The translations under genes were made by a program, and so were the position numbers. 35,623 nt of DNA from Deltaproteobacteria bacterium (GTDB lineage: Bacteria; Desulfobacterota; Desulfobaccia; Desulfobaccales; 0-14-0-80-60-11). The stretch spans positions 1 through 35,623 of the forward strand of contig JACQYN010000017.1 of NCBI GenBank assembly GCA_016208235.1, in the 5' to 3' direction. Shown one piece after another: positions 18,946 to 31,575 of this stretch. Numbering within the stretch: position 1 is the first letter of the stretch; every line of letters starts with the position of its first letter. The notes under the pieces are model-generated. The model saw nothing but the letters and a program-made list of their open reading frames with translations. It ran no database searches and was not told the DNA's origin.

Positions 18946-20199
18946 CTAAAGGCCGGGAGAAAAGAGCCGCACCGTTACGGATTCGCCCCGGACCAATCCT
19001 TCCACCCCCAAGGGAATCATTACCAGGCCGTCGCTCTTGACCAGGGGAGAGAGCAGCCCGGAAGGCCCCAGGACCGGGTCGGCCCAGAGGGTCTCCCCTT
19101 CCCGGCGCAGGCGCACCCGCACGTAGTCCTCCCGGCCGCTGGCCCCGGCCAGGTTCCGGGAGAGGAGCGCAGTCACCTCGTCTTCCCAAGATCGGGACTC
19201 TGCCAGCCCCGCCAGTCGGGCCAATAGGGGCCTTCCCAATACCTCCATGACCACCGCCGCGGACGCGGGGTGCCCCGGCAGGCCCAGGAGAGGCAGGGGC
19301 GGATTGCCCACGGCCGCCAGAATCGTGGGTTTGCCGGGGCGGATGGCTACCCCGTGGGCCAGGACTTCTGCGCCCGGCAGGGCTTTGATGGCCTCCAGGG
19401 TGAGGTCCCGGGCGCCCACGGAGGAGCCCCCGGAGATGAGGATCAGGTCGGCTTCCCCTAAAGCTGCGGCCAGGGCGTTTTTCAGAGCTGAGAAGTCGTC
19501 GGGGATGACACCCTGGAGGGTGGGGACGCCGCCCCATTCCGCCACCTGGGCCGCGGCCAGATGGGCGTTGCTGTCCCGCACCTGGCCGGGGGCGGGTTGC
19601 TGGGTGATGGGCACGATCTCGTCGCCGGAGGACAAAATAGCCACCCGGGGGTGGCGGAAAACCGGGAGACGAGTCACCCCCAGCGCGGCCAAAAGGCCCA
19701 GGTCCTGGGGCCGGAGGCGTAAACCCGCAGGGAAAAGCACTTCCCCCTGCTGCACGTCTTCTCCAGGTTGCAGGACATTTTCCCCGGGGGCCACGGGCCG
19801 GCGCACCTCCAGGGTGCCGTCGGGGTGCTCCGCGGTGTATTCCACCATGACCACCGCGTCCGCGCCCGGGGGGAGCATGGCCCCGGTGGGGACCCGTAGG
19901 GTTTCGCCGGGGCCCGCGGGCCGCTCGGGGGCCGCGCCCATGGGCACTTCCCCCTTGATCTCCAGATATTGGGGCGCGCCCACGCTGGCCCCGAAGGTAT
20001 CGGCGGCCCGCACCCCGTAGCCGTCCATGGAGGCCCGGAGGAACGCGGGCACGTCCTCAGGCGCGGGCACCGGCGCGGCCAGTACCCGGCCCAAGGCGGC
20101 AAGCAGGTCCACTTCCTCCACGCCCACGGGGGAGAAGCGGGGGTAGAGGGCCAGGACCTCTTCCCGGGTCTGGAGGCGGAAGAATTCTAAAGAAGTCAT
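18946..20199 (-). CDS. moeA: molybdopterin molybdenumtransferase MoeA
   Basis: Inserts molybdate into adenylylated molybdopterin to finish the molybdenum cofactor. 417 residues from the ATG at 20199. The frame is open to 20457, but the added 86 residues overlap the next gene upstream and look random. Motifs: ASMDGYGVRA, VPTGAMLPPGADAVVMVE, VAILSSGDEIVPI, ADLILISGGSSVGARDLT, GVAIRPGKPT and LLGLPGHPASA, in MoeA domain order, with a C-terminal MoeA-C barrel. No other Mo-cofactor genes nearby. An anaerobe with molybdo- or tungsto-enzymes would fit. Confidence 0.95.
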   Translation of the reverse strand: MTSLEFFRLQTREEVLALYPRFSPVGVEEVDLLAALGRVLAAPVPAPEDVPAFLRASMDGYGVRAADTFGASVGAPQYLEIKGEVPMGAAPERPAGPGETLRVPTGAMLPPGADAVVMVEYTAEHPDGTLEVRRPVAPGENVLQPGEDVQQGEVLFPAGLRLRPQDLGLLAALGVTRLPVFRHPRVAILSSGDEIVPITQQPAPGQVRDSNAHLAAAQVAEWGGVPTLQGVIPDDFSALKNALAAALGEADLILISGGSSVGARDLTLEAIKALPGAEVLAHGVAIRPGKPTILAAVGNPPLPLLGLPGHPASAAVVMEVLGRPLLARLAGLAESRSWEDEVTALLSRNLAGASGREDYVRVRLRREGETLWADPVLGPSGLLSPLVKSDGLVMIPLGVEGLVRGESVTVRLFSPGL

Positions 20200-20234
20200 T
20201 GAGACATTGAGTGTAGAGCGTATTTTTCTAACAT

Positions 20235-20786
20235 TTACCGGAAGTTCCGCAGAAACTCGGCGGCGGTGACAACCCGGGCATAGAGAAAACTCAGGGCAGA
20301 TAAAAACGCCGCCTGAACCTGCGCCGCGGGAATGGTCTGATCGCCAAAAATAAGGGTCCGCGTGGCGCAGGCGTCGTGCACCACCGTAACTTCCAGGCCG
20401 TAATCGAACGCGGCCCGGACGGTGGCATCCACGCACATGGGGGTCATCATGCCGCAAACGACCACTTTATCTACCTGCTTGTCCCGGAGATGGTCCAACA
20501 AGGGGGTGCTCCGGAAGCTGTTGGGGTAGTTTTTCTGGAATATCATTTCCTTCGGCAAGGGCTCCACGTTCTGATGAGTCTTCACTCCGTCCGTACCGGG
20601 AAGAAAGAATGTCGCTCCCGGGCGGGCGGATACGTGTTGGATATGCACGATGGGCAAAGCCCTTTCCCGAAAAAAGGCAAGTATCTCCTGAGCGCGTAGA
20701 CTTGCTTCCAGGCTGCCTTCCAACTCCATTTTGCCGCCGGGGAAATAATCATTTTGAATGTCTATCAGCAAAAGGGCAGTGGTCAT
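20235..20786 (-). CDS. isochorismatase-family cysteine hydrolase
   Basis: 183-residue alpha/beta hydrolase of the nicotinamidase/isochorismatase superfamily. The catalytic triad is visible: Asp9 in LLIDIQNDYFPGG, Lys85 in FQKNYPNSF and Cys118 in VVCGMMTPMCVDATVRAAFD, the last with the usual cis-peptide region before it. Substrate unknown; nicotinamidase is possible but not specifically supported, since the metal-binding pattern is not clear. The gene is 35 bases upstream of moeA on the same strand and is probably co-transcribed with it. Confidence 0.88.
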   Translation of the reverse strand: MTTALLLIDIQNDYFPGGKMELEGSLEASLRAQEILAFFRERALPIVHIQHVSARPGATFFLPGTDGVKTHQNVEPLPKEMIFQKNYPNSFRSTPLLDHLRDKQVDKVVVCGMMTPMCVDATVRAAFDYGLEVTVVHDACATRTLIFGDQTIPAAQVQAAFLSALSFLYARVVTAAEFLRNFR

Positions 20787-20804
20787 AATATGATTCCCAG
20801 ATAA

Positions 20805-20862
20805 GGCGCAGGCTGAAGCCTGCGGCTACCACTGAGAGCACAGGCTGGAAGCCTGTGCCACC
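20805..20862. repeat. two CAGGCTG palindromes in tandem
   Basis: GCGCAGGCTGAAGCCTGCGG then CTACC, followed 8 bases later by GCACAGGCTGGAAGCCTGTG then CCACC. The second copy with its CCACC tail matches the hairpin found inside the third 5S copy (34627-34650). Confidence 0.75.
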
Positions 20863-20951
20863 AGGGTTTGGTTTTATGGCGGGCGGCGTTGCCCTCCATT
20901 TTACCCAAATGCGGGTTGGGGTATAGGGTTTGAGGAAGGGGGCAGGGACTC

Positions 20952-21054
20952 ATACCGAGTCGCATTCAATCGGCTATAATTGGTAGCCGCAGGCTTTAGC
21001 CTGCGCCGGCACAGGCTGGAAAGCCTGTGCTACCTCTTGAAAGCAACTTGGTAT
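20952..21054 (+). repeat. 103-bp MITE-like element, copy A
   Basis: Begins ATACCGAGT and ends ACTTGGTAT (imperfect terminal inverted repeats). It contains GGTAGCCGCAGGCTTTAGCC, then GGCACAGGCTGGAAAGCCTG and GCTACC. It is flanked on both sides by TCA. The reverse complement of 23467-23569 is almost the same sequence and exactly the same length. It has no coding capacity. Confidence 0.8.
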
Positions 21055-21085
21055 CAGGTCTTGGACCCTCCCCTACCTTATTTAT

Positions 21086-21102
21086 GGTGCGCAGGGCGCA
21101 CC
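21086..21102. repeat. GGTGCGC/GCGCACC hairpin at acyl-CoA synthetase stop
   Basis: A 7-bp inverted repeat with a three-base loop, followed by CTACA, abuts and supplies the stop codon of the minus-strand gene that ends at 21103. It is a commonly seen short intergenic palindrome and may help termination. Confidence 0.55.
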
Positions 21103-23148
21103 CTACACCCGGGAAAAGACCCGCACGTCCACCGCGAAGAGGCCCTTGGGGTAAAGCAGCAGCGGGTTGAGTTCGATCTGGTCCAGTTCCGGGTGTTTAT
21201 CCGCCAGTCGGGCCAGGGCCTTCATGGCGGTGAACAGCGCGTCCAGGTCACGACGGGGTTGGCCCCGGAAGCCGGTGAGCAGGGGGTAGCCCTTGATCTT
21301 TTTCATCAGGCCTTTAAGTTCCGCGTCCGTGGCCGGGAGCAGACAGAAGGCCACGTCCCGGTAAATTTCCGTGGCCACGCCCCCCATGCCGAACATCAGG
21401 GTGGGGCCGTACTGGGGGTCGGTGAGGGTCCCCAGGATGAGTTCCAGCCCCCCGGGGTTGGCCATGACAGAGACGCTCACGCCGTCGATCCGGGCCCAGC
21501 GTTCGTAAAGGCGGGTGGAGGCCATGATGTCCTGGAACGCGTGGCGCACTTGCTCGTCGTTCTGAAGATTGAGCTGCACGCCCCCCATGTCGCTTTTGTG
21601 GGGGATGTCCGGGGAGGAAATCTTCAGGGCCACGGGGTAGCCGAATTGCCGAGCCAGGGCTACGGCTTCGTCGGGATCTGCGGCCAGGGGCGCAGCAGCC
21701 GCGGGGATACCGGCCTTGGTCACCAGGGCCGCAGCCTCGGTCGCGGGGAGCAGGCGCAGGGCCGGCGAAGGCCGGGTCTCCGCCTCCTTGTGGGTGGGGG
21801 TGTGGGGGATGGCCGCGTGCTTCTCCTGGAAGCGGAAAAATTGGGCCAGGGCCTTGACCCCCCGCTCCGGAGTGGGGAACACGGGGATACCTGCATCGTA
21901 GAGCTTCTCCCGCTCCTCCCGCTCCACTTCCGCGCCCCCCAGGAAAATGACCAGTTCCGAGGCGCCCGGCGTCACTTGTTGGCAGGCCCCGGGGATGGGG
22001 TCCCCGAAGATCACCACCTGGGTGTCGAACTCCGTGCGGGCCTCGTCCAGCACCTTTTTGTACAGGGAGGCGTCGGCCATGACGTCCCCGGTGAGGTCCA
22101 CGGGGTTGCCCACCGGGCAGTGGGCCGGGACCATCTGCCGCAGGCTGTCTTTGAGGCTGGGGCTGGGGTCCGGGACCTCGAGGCCGTTTTTTTCCGCCTC
22201 ATCAATGGCCAGAATGGCCGCGCCCCCGGAGGAAGTGGTGATCATCAACCGGGGCCCCCGGGGTTGGGGGAGATAAGCCAGGGCCTTGGCGAAATCGAAA
22301 AGCTCCTCCAGGGTGTCGGCCCGGTAAACCTGGTATTTTTCAAAGAGCGCGTCATAGATGGCGTCCGTGCCGGCCAGGGACTTGGTGTGGGACTCCGCGG
22401 CCCGGCTGCCCCGGCTGGTGCGGCCCGCCTTGAGGATGACCACCGGTTTTTCGGCTTCGTGGAGCGCGTCCAGGAAATAGGTGGGCCGTTTCACCCCTTC
22501 CAGGTAAAGGGCGATCACCTGGGTATGGGGGTCGGCGTTGAAGTAGCTGATGACCTCCGCTTCGTCCACGTCCACCCGGTTGCCCAGGCTGATAAAGGCG
22601 CTCACCCCCAATTTCTCCGCCGCGGCCAGATCCAGGAAGGCCGCGCCCACGGTCCCGGATTGGGACGCGAACGCGATCTTTCCTTTAGTGGTAATCAGGG
22701 GCCAGGACGCGCACATGTGGTGGTGGGGGAGATTCACCCCCTGGCAGTTGGGGCCGATGACCCGGATGCCGGTCTTCCGCACCACCTGGGCCAGCTCGTC
22801 CTGGAGGCGCTCACCTTCTTCGCCTGCTTCGGCAAAGCCGCCGGTGATGACCACCGCGGCCTTAACACCCGCGCCCGCGGCCTGCTCCAGGGTGCCGGGG
22901 ACCAGCCGGGCGGGGATGACCACCACGGCCAGGTCCGGGGGCAAAGGGGTTTCGGTCACGGATTTATAGACCTTGAGGCCCAGGATCTCGTCGGCCTTGG
23001 GGTTGACGGGGTAGAGGGGCCCGGCGAAGCCGCCGTTTTTGAGGTTGGCCAGGATGTCGTGGCCCAGTTTGCCCGGCACGGTGGACGCGCCGATGACCGC
23101 CACGCTCTTCGGCTTAAAGATAGGTTCCAGGCTGCTCAAGGATTCCAT
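21103..23148 (-). CDS. ADP-forming acyl-CoA synthetase (acetyl-CoA synthetase type)
   Basis: Interconverts an acyl-CoA, ADP and phosphate with the free acid, CoA and ATP. The start at ATG 23148 has AGGAGG four bases upstream; the frame is open to 23196. About 681 residues in the fused alpha-beta order. CoA-binding domain: PKSVAVIGASTVPGKLGHDI and PLYPVNPKADEILG. Succinyl-CoA-ligase-like domain: GPNCQG, SQSGTVGAAFLD and SLGNRVDVDEAEV. ESHTKSLAG carries the probable phospho-histidine. The C-terminal ATP-grasp domain has GYPVALKISSPDIPHKSDMGGV. The fusion with a C-terminal ATP-grasp is common in anaerobes that make or use acetate or other organic acids. The acyl substrate cannot be told. The gene is bracketed by inverted copies of the 103-bp element. 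Confidence 0.92.
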   Translation of the reverse strand: MESLSSLEPIFKPKSVAVIGASTVPGKLGHDILANLKNGGFAGPLYPVNPKADEILGLKVYKSVTETPLPPDLAVVVIPARLVPGTLEQAAGAGVKAAVVITGGFAEAGEEGERLQDELAQVVRKTGIRVIGPNCQGVNLPHHHMCASWPLITTKGKIAFASQSGTVGAAFLDLAAAEKLGVSAFISLGNRVDVDEAEVISYFNADPHTQVIALYLEGVKRPTYFLDALHEAEKPVVILKAGRTSRGSRAAESHTKSLAGTDAIYDALFEKYQVYRADTLEELFDFAKALAYLPQPRGPRLMITTSSGGAAILAIDEAEKNGLEVPDPSPSLKDSLRQMVPAHCPVGNPVDLTGDVMADASLYKKVLDEARTEFDTQVVIFGDPIPGACQQVTPGASELVIFLGGAEVEREEREKLYDAGIPVFPTPERGVKALAQFFRFQEKHAAIPHTPTHKEAETRPSPALRLLPATEAAALVTKAGIPAAAAPLAADPDEAVALARQFGYPVALKISSPDIPHKSDMGGVQLNLQNDEQVRHAFQDIMASTRLYERWARIDGVSVSVMANPGGLELILGTLTDPQYGPTLMFGMGGVATEIYRDVAFCLLPATDAELKGLMKKIKGYPLLTGFRGQPRRDLDALFTAMKALARLADKHPELDQIELNPLLLYPKGLFAVDVRVFSRV

Positions 23149-23466
23149 AGGGCCTCCTGCAGACAGTGTTTTTGCCCCCAAAATTTGTTGAATCATAACA
23201 AAGGAAAAGGAATTTGGCCAGCAGCCAAAGAAGGAGAGGCGAAGCTTCTATTCAGGCAGGGGCAGGATAGAACCTCGAAACCGGTAAGATGTTGAAATAA
23301 TAACTAAAGAAGCCATTATTCTCCTTGTTGCCAATTAGAGACAGCCAAAAGAATGGCCTATATGTCTGATAATAGGCTATAATCCCTGAAAATCACTTAA
23401 GAAATATTTAAAAATTGACGAAAAGCATTTAACTAAATAGGCTTTTTCTCCGGGCGGAATATTTTC
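23149..23466. other. divergent intergenic region
   Basis: About 318 bases, AT-rich towards 23330-23460, between the divergent acyl-CoA synthetase gene and the chemoreceptor. It should contain promoters for both. No gene and no certain promoter seen. Confidence 0.45.
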
Positions 23467-23569
23467 ATACCAAGTTTCAATCAAAAGGTAGCACAGGCTT
23501 TCCAGCCTGTGCCGGCACGGGCTAAAGCCTGCGGCTACCCAATATAGCCGATTGAATGCGACTCGGTAT
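23467..23569 (-). repeat. 103-bp MITE-like element, copy B
   Basis: Begins ATACCAAGT and ends ACTCGGTAT; as its reverse complement it matches 20952-21054 nearly throughout. Also flanked by TCA on both sides. Its right end overlaps the apparent upstream extension of the chemoreceptor frame. Confidence 0.8.
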
Positions 23570-23584
23570 CAGAGGGCTAAGAGT

Positions 23585-25456
23585 ATGAGCAGGAGCGCGA
23601 TGACCGTGGGGAAAAAACTTACCGCCGGTTTTGGGATCGTTTTTCTGGGTCTTTTAATAGTTTGGGGACTCGGTTTCACCGGGGTAAGCGGTTTGGTGAA
23701 AGACGCGGACCAGGTTATCAAAGGCAACCGCTTGGACAACATGTTGGCCCAAAGGGAGGTGGATCACCTGAATTGGGCCAATAAACTCAGCACCCTGATC
23801 ATTGAGGGGGAAACCAGCGCCCTGGAATTGCAATTGGATGATCATAAATGCAGTTTCGGACAGTGGCTCTATGGGGAGGGGCGCAAGGACGCGGAAAAAA
23901 ACCTGCCGCAACTGGCTCCTTTGTTGAAGGAAGTGGAGGCGCCCCACCGGGAGCTGCACCAATCCGCGGGAAAAATATTCCGGGTTTTTCAGAAACAACA
24001 CGGCGGTTTGGTGTTGGTCATGTACGGCACTCTGAATGACCATCTTAAATGGGTCTCTCAAAGCATGAAGGCCCTGGCGCTTCGGGCCGGAGGGCCGGAC
24101 ACGGACCAGAAGTTCTCCCTGCAAGTGGATACCGATCCCAAAAAAAGTCAATTCGGCAAGTTTCTGTATAGTCCCGAGGTTGACCAATTATGCGCCTCTT
24201 CGCCGGGAATTAAGCGCTACATTGAAGACTGCCGCTGCCATTATCTGAAGTTGCACCAAATAGCGGTCAAAATCGAGAACCTGGTGAACAGCGGAGATAT
24301 GCCGGCCGCGCTCCGGCTGGTGGAAGGAGAAATGCAGGAAGCCCTGACCCACGTGCGCAAGGAATTCGAAGAAGCCATTGCTCTGACCCTGAAGGCCAAG
24401 GAAGGCATGGAGCAGGCCAATAAAATTTATGCCCAGGAGACCTCCCCCAATCTGAAGAAGGTGCAAGAACTTCTGAGAAAGATCAGGGAAACCGCGAAGG
24501 CGAACCTAATGACCGACGAAGGCCTGCTCCAGCGGGCGCAAGAGACCAAATCCCGGGTCACCTCCATGGGCCTGGTGACCGTAGCCCTCGGGATTATCCT
24601 GGCCTTTTTCATTGCCCGGAGCATCTCCAGGATACTACGGCGGGTCTCCCAGGAGATGGATGAAGCTTCGGTCCAGGTGATGGCGGCCTCGCAGCAGGTG
24701 AATGCCGCCAGCCAATCCCTGGCCCAAGGAACTTCGGAACAGGCGGCGGCTTTGGAGGAAACCTCCTCCTCTCTGGAAGAGATGGCGTCCATGTCCAGGC
24801 AGAACGCGGATAATGCCCGGCACGCCGACGCCCTGGTGGGAGAGGCCGCCAAAGTGGTGGAGCAGGCCAACAGCTCCATGGGGGAATTGACCAGCTCCAT
24901 GAAGCAGGTTTCCGCGGCCAGCGAAGAGACGGCCAAGATCATCAAGACCATTGATCAGATTGCCTTCCAGACCAACCTGCTGGCCCTGAACGCGGCGGTG
25001 GAAGCAGCCCGGGCCGGGGAGGCCGGGGCCGGTTTTGCAGTGGTGGCCGAGGAGGTCCGGGCCCTGGCCAAGCGGGCCGCGGATGCCGCCAAAAATACTG
25101 GGGATCTGATCGAAAGCAACATGGCCAAGATTAAAGACGGCTCCGGGCTGGTGGAGAAGACGGGGGAGGCCTTCTCCCAGGTGACGGCCAGCACCGGCAA
25201 GGTGAAGGAATTGGTGGCGGAGATAGCCGCGGCCTCCACCGACCAGGCCCAGAGCGTGGATCAGATCAATAAGGCCGTCACCGAAATGGACAAGGTGATC
25301 CAGAGCAATGCGGCCAACTCGGAGCAGGCCGCGGCTGCGGCCCAGGAGCTGGCGGCCCAGGCCGCGACCCTCCGGGAAAGCGTGGCGGAATTGAGGGCCA
25401 TGGTGGAGAAGAGGAACGAGGCCCGGGGCGGGGGAAAAAATCGCCCTATCTCCTAA
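23585..25456 (+). CDS. methyl-accepting chemotaxis protein with CZB-like sensor region
   Basis: Chemoreceptor of about 624 residues. TM1 at about 14-31. The extracytoplasmic region starts with a segment resembling the chemoreceptor zinc-binding (CZB) pattern: His61 in DHLNW, Cys89 in [14 protein letters not shown], His121 and His125 in [11 protein letters not shown] second, degenerate unit follows (DHLKW at 152-156, [10 protein letters not shown] at 186-195 with Ser in place of Cys, HQIAVKI at 224-230). TM2 is at about 328-344. It runs straight into the signalling coiled coil with no evident full HAMP domain. The hairpin tip [22 protein letters not shown] is intact. Start: ATG 23585, or ATG 23600 with AGGAG ahead. 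No che genes nearby. Zinc or redox sensing is inference. Confidence 0.9.
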   Translation: MSRSAMTVGKKLTAGFGIVFLGLLIVWGLGFTGVSGLVKDADQVIKGNRLDNMLAQREVDHLNWANKLSTLIIEGETSALELQLDDHKCSFGQWLYGEGRKDAEKNLPQLAPLLKEVEAPHRELHQSAGKIFRVFQKQHGGLVLVMYGTLNDHLKWVSQSMKALALRAGGPDTDQKFSLQVDTDPKKSQFGKFLYSPEVDQLCASSPGIKRYIEDCRCHYLKLHQIAVKIENLVNSGDMPAALRLVEGEMQEALTHVRKEFEEAIALTLKAKEGMEQANKIYAQETSPNLKKVQELLRKIRETAKANLMTDEGLLQRAQETKSRVTSMGLVTVALGIILAFFIARSISRILRRVSQEMDEASVQVMAASQQVNAASQSLAQGTSEQAAALEETSSSLEEMASMSRQNADNARHADALVGEAAKVVEQANSSMGELTSSMKQVSAASEETAKIIKTIDQIAFQTNLLALNAAVEAARAGEAGAGFAVVAEEVRALAKRAADAAKNTGDLIESNMAKIKDGSGLVEKTGEAFSQVTASTGKVKELVAEIAAASTDQAQSVDQINKAVTEMDKVIQSNAANSEQAAAAAQELAAQAATLRESVAELRAMVEKRNEARGGGKNRPIS

Positions 25457-25895
25457 CCGGGCCGGGCCACGGATAAAACCTCGCCTGTCTCTCCGGACAG
25501 ACTCATCCCCTGGGGAAGGAAGAGGGGGGACTTCCAGGATTTATCAATGCCGTTTTCGGTTTTTGGATGGGGTATGGGCCGCGACCCCTTACCCCTTTCC
25601 CTCCAAATCTTTTCCCAACCCTTATCTGAACATCGCCATTATGCCGCTTGGGGCCGTAAAAGGTCGCAGTCGCTTCATTTTCTGAGGGTGGCGGGCGGGG
25701 AGCCCGCCACGGGTATTTTTAATGAGCTTAATGAGCGAAAATCGCAAGCTGACGCCTGAAGGGTGATGAGGGGTGGTGGGCCGTGCCCGACCTACATTTT
25801 TCTGAAAGCTGAAAGCCGGGGCGCTGGATCCTGACGCCTGGGCTCTTGCCCACCGAAAACTGAAAACCGAAAACCGAAAACAGTCTCTCGGGGGC
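25457..25895. other. intergenic region before the rRNA operon
   Basis: About 440 bases with no convincing gene. It contains a GTGGCGGGC/GCCCGCCAC hairpin near 25687-25711 and a tandem of ACCGAAA-type units at about 25855-25882 (one-armed version of the tandem elements). The hairpin might end chemoreceptor transcription, but it is over 200 bases from the stop. Confidence 0.45.
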
Positions 25896-25923
25896 TTGAC
25901 ATTTTGGAATAAGGTATTATATT
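25896..25923 (+). promoter_or_regulatory. rRNA operon promoter candidate 1
   Basis: TTGACA at 25896-25901, 16-base spacer, TATATT at 25918-25923. Confidence 0.6.
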
Positions 25924-25986
25924 TACTATAGAAACAGGATAATTGCCCCTCAAAGGAGGCGGTGAAAAAAAATTCTTGTGCTGGGG

Positions 25987-26014
25987 TTGACAGGAATCGG
26001 GCGATAGGTTACAA
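25987..26014 (+). promoter_or_regulatory. rRNA operon promoter candidate 2
   Basis: TTGACA at 25987-25992 with a weak TTACAA 16 bases on. The -10 is poor, so this is the least certain of the three. Confidence 0.35.
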
Positions 26015-26063
26015 AAACAGTTGCCGCTGCGGGGGGGTTAAGAATTAACGAAAAAATTACCTC

Positions 26064-26091
26064 TTGACAGCGGCATAAAAGTGTCTATAAT
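26064..26091 (+). promoter_or_regulatory. rRNA operon promoter candidate 3
   Basis: Perfect TTGACA (26064-26069), 16-base spacer, perfect TATAAT (26086-26091), about 70 bases before the 16S 5' end. The best match in the window and probably the main rrn promoter. Confidence 0.8.
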
Positions 26092-26107
26092 CTAATTTAG
26101 ACGACTT

Positions 26108-26120
26108 TGCTCTTTGAAAA
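26108..26120 (+). promoter_or_regulatory. boxA antitermination site in the rRNA leader
   Basis: TGCTCTTTGAAAA resembles the boxA consensus bound by NusB/NusE, at the expected place between promoter and 16S. Confidence 0.65.
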
Positions 26121-26159
26121 CTAAATAGTGAGCTTCAAGAGTGCGGGAATAACTCCATA

Positions 26160-27726
<1,567 letters not shown>

Positions 27727-27786
27727 AAGTACAATCGCTAGCAATTCTGCTGTTTAGCTCTGAGAGAGATCTTAAAAATATTCCAA

Positions 27787-27864
27787 GGGCCTATGCTCAG
27801 TTTCGGTCAGAGCGCACGCCTGATAAGCGTGAGGTCGTTGGTTCAATTCCAACTAGGCCCACCA
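27787..27864 (+). tRNA. tRNA-Ile (anticodon GAT)
   Basis: Acceptor GGGCCTA pairs with TAGGCCC, followed by A and an encoded CCA. Anticodon arm CACGC-CTGATAA-GCGTG gives GAT. T arm GTTGG-TTCAATT-CCAAC. Standard place in the 16S-23S spacer. Confidence 0.96.
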
Positions 27865-27872
27865 CTTCATAA

Positions 27873-27948
27873 GGGGGTGTAGCTCAGTTGGAAGAGCGCC
27901 TGCTTTGCACGCAGGGGGTCATCGGTTCGAATCCGTTCACCTCCACCA
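27873..27948 (+). tRNA. tRNA-Ala (anticodon TGC)
   Basis: Acceptor GGGGGTG pairs with CACCTCC (one G-U), then A and CCA. Anticodon arm CCTGC-TTTGCAC-GCAGG gives TGC. Separated from tRNA-Ile by eight bases. Confidence 0.96.
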
Positions 27949-27953
27949 AAAGA

Positions 27954-27984
27954 CAGGGGTCAGGGGCCAGGGGTTAGGGGTCAG
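27954..27984. repeat. one-armed GGGGTCA tandem repeat in the 16S-23S spacer
   Basis: CAGGGGTCAGGGGCCAGGGG continuing TTAGGGGTCAG: about four copies of a 7-base unit, with no inverted arm. It lies between tRNA-Ala and boxA of the 23S leader, so it must be transcribed in every rRNA precursor. Confidence 0.65.
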
Positions 27985-28045
27985 TAAGAAACCTGGTCAA
28001 TGATGCGATAGCTCAAGATTTTTCCGGGGATTTAGCTCATCCTCG

Positions 28046-28060
28046 TTGCTCTTTGACAAG
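28046..28060 (+). promoter_or_regulatory. boxA in the 16S-23S spacer
   Basis: TTGCTCTTTGACAAG, a second boxA-like sequence ahead of 23S, usual for bacterial rrn operons. It overlaps the start of the 23S processing stem. Confidence 0.6.
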
Positions 28061-28109
28061 TGAATCGTAAGTGAAGAGAGTAGTCCTTAGGAGTTTCCCA
28101 AGGCAAAGG
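28058..28109 (+). other. 23S precursor processing stem, 5' arm
   Basis: AAGTGAATCG (28058-28067), GAAGAGAGTA (28073-28082), TCCTTA and AAGGCAAAGG (28100-28109) pair respectively with CGATTCACTT (31174-31183), TACTCTCTTC (31164-31173), TAAGGA and CCTTTGCCTT (31136-31145). This is the long stem enclosing 23S that RNase III cuts in other bacteria. Confidence 0.85.
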
Positions 28110-28114
28110 CTTAT

Positions 28115-31132
<3,018 letters not shown>

Positions 31133-31135
31133 TTG

Positions 31136-31183
31136 CCTTTGCCTTCGGACACTGTTAAGGATTTACTCTCTTCCGATTCACTT
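31136..31183 (+). other. 23S precursor processing stem, 3' arm
   Basis: Complements the 5' arm at 28058-28109 in four blocks, in correct order. The dispersed repeat in the 23S-5S spacer begins exactly where this arm ends. Confidence 0.85.
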
Positions 31184-31320
31184 GTAGGGGCGTACCCGTG
31201 TGTGCGCCGAGGGCGGACACATGGGTCCGCCCCTACAACCACCTGATGGTGGGGCGGGCCTCCGTGCCCGCCAGGTTTTTGGTTTTTACGAAAAACGAAA
31301 AACCCAAAACGAAAAACGGT
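31183..31320. repeat. dispersed repeats in the 23S-5S spacer
   Basis: TGTAGGGGCG...CGCCCCTACA forms a long hairpin (31183-31237). It is followed by GGCGGGC, CTCCGT, GCCCGCC (31253-31272), and then by tandem ACGAAAA-type units (31287-31319). These resemble common intergenic repeats of other genomes and are not rRNA sequence. They separate 5S from 23S by about 200 bases. Confidence 0.7.
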
Positions 31321-31330
31321 ATTCAGAGTT

Positions 31331-31447
31331 TCCGGTGGCCATGCCGCAGGGGTCACACCCGATCCCATCCCGAACTCGGTAGTTAAGCCCTGCAGGGCCG
31401 ATGATACTACGCGGGCAACTGCGTGGGAAAGTAGGACGCCGCCGGAT
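31331..31447 (+). rRNA. rrf: 5S ribosomal RNA (intact copy)
   Basis: About 117 bases. Helix I pairs TCCGGTGGC with GCCGCCGGA. CATCCCGAACTCGGTAGTTAAG is the conserved loop B/helix III region, here at 31366-31387. The end is followed by TTTATTTTCC and terminator 1. This copy lacks the palindrome present in the two downstream copies. Confidence 0.95.
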
Positions 31448-31461
31448 TTATTTTCCATAAC

Positions 31462-31494
31462 AACCCCGCCTCCTTGAGGGAGGCGGGGTTTTTT
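31462..31494 (+). terminator. rRNA operon terminator (terminator 1)
   Basis: A 12-bp perfect stem, AACCCCGCCTCC with loop TTGAG and GGAGGCGGGGTT, runs into TTTTTT: an intrinsic terminator 15 bases after 5S. Confidence 0.95.
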
Positions 31495-31575
31495 ATTTTA
31501 TTTATAGAAATCTGTAAATTTATTTGTTAATGATATGCTCTATATAAGCATACTAAGCACCGAGGAGAACAAGAG

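Larger units (their letters stand above)
20787..21102. other. repeat-filled intergenic region
   Basis: About 315 bases consisting largely of repeats: two palindromes at 20805-20862, a G-rich stretch near 20934-20947, the 103-bp element at 20952-21054, and a GGTGCGC/GCGCACC hairpin at 21086-21102. No gene seen. Confidence 0.65.

Noticed and set aside
20200-20457. N-terminal extension of moeA to 20457
   Set aside because: Overlaps the 3' end of the cysteine hydrolase gene and the added residues do not resemble MoeA.
20980-23295. 771-codon plus-strand open frame
   Set aside because: Antisense to the acyl-CoA synthetase; low-complexity Gly/His/Gln-rich translation typical of GC-rich shadow frames, and it starts inside a repeat.
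25547-25759. 70-codon frame before the rRNA operon
   Set aside because: Runs through a GTGGCGGGC hairpin repeat, has no ribosome-binding site and no recognisable protein character.
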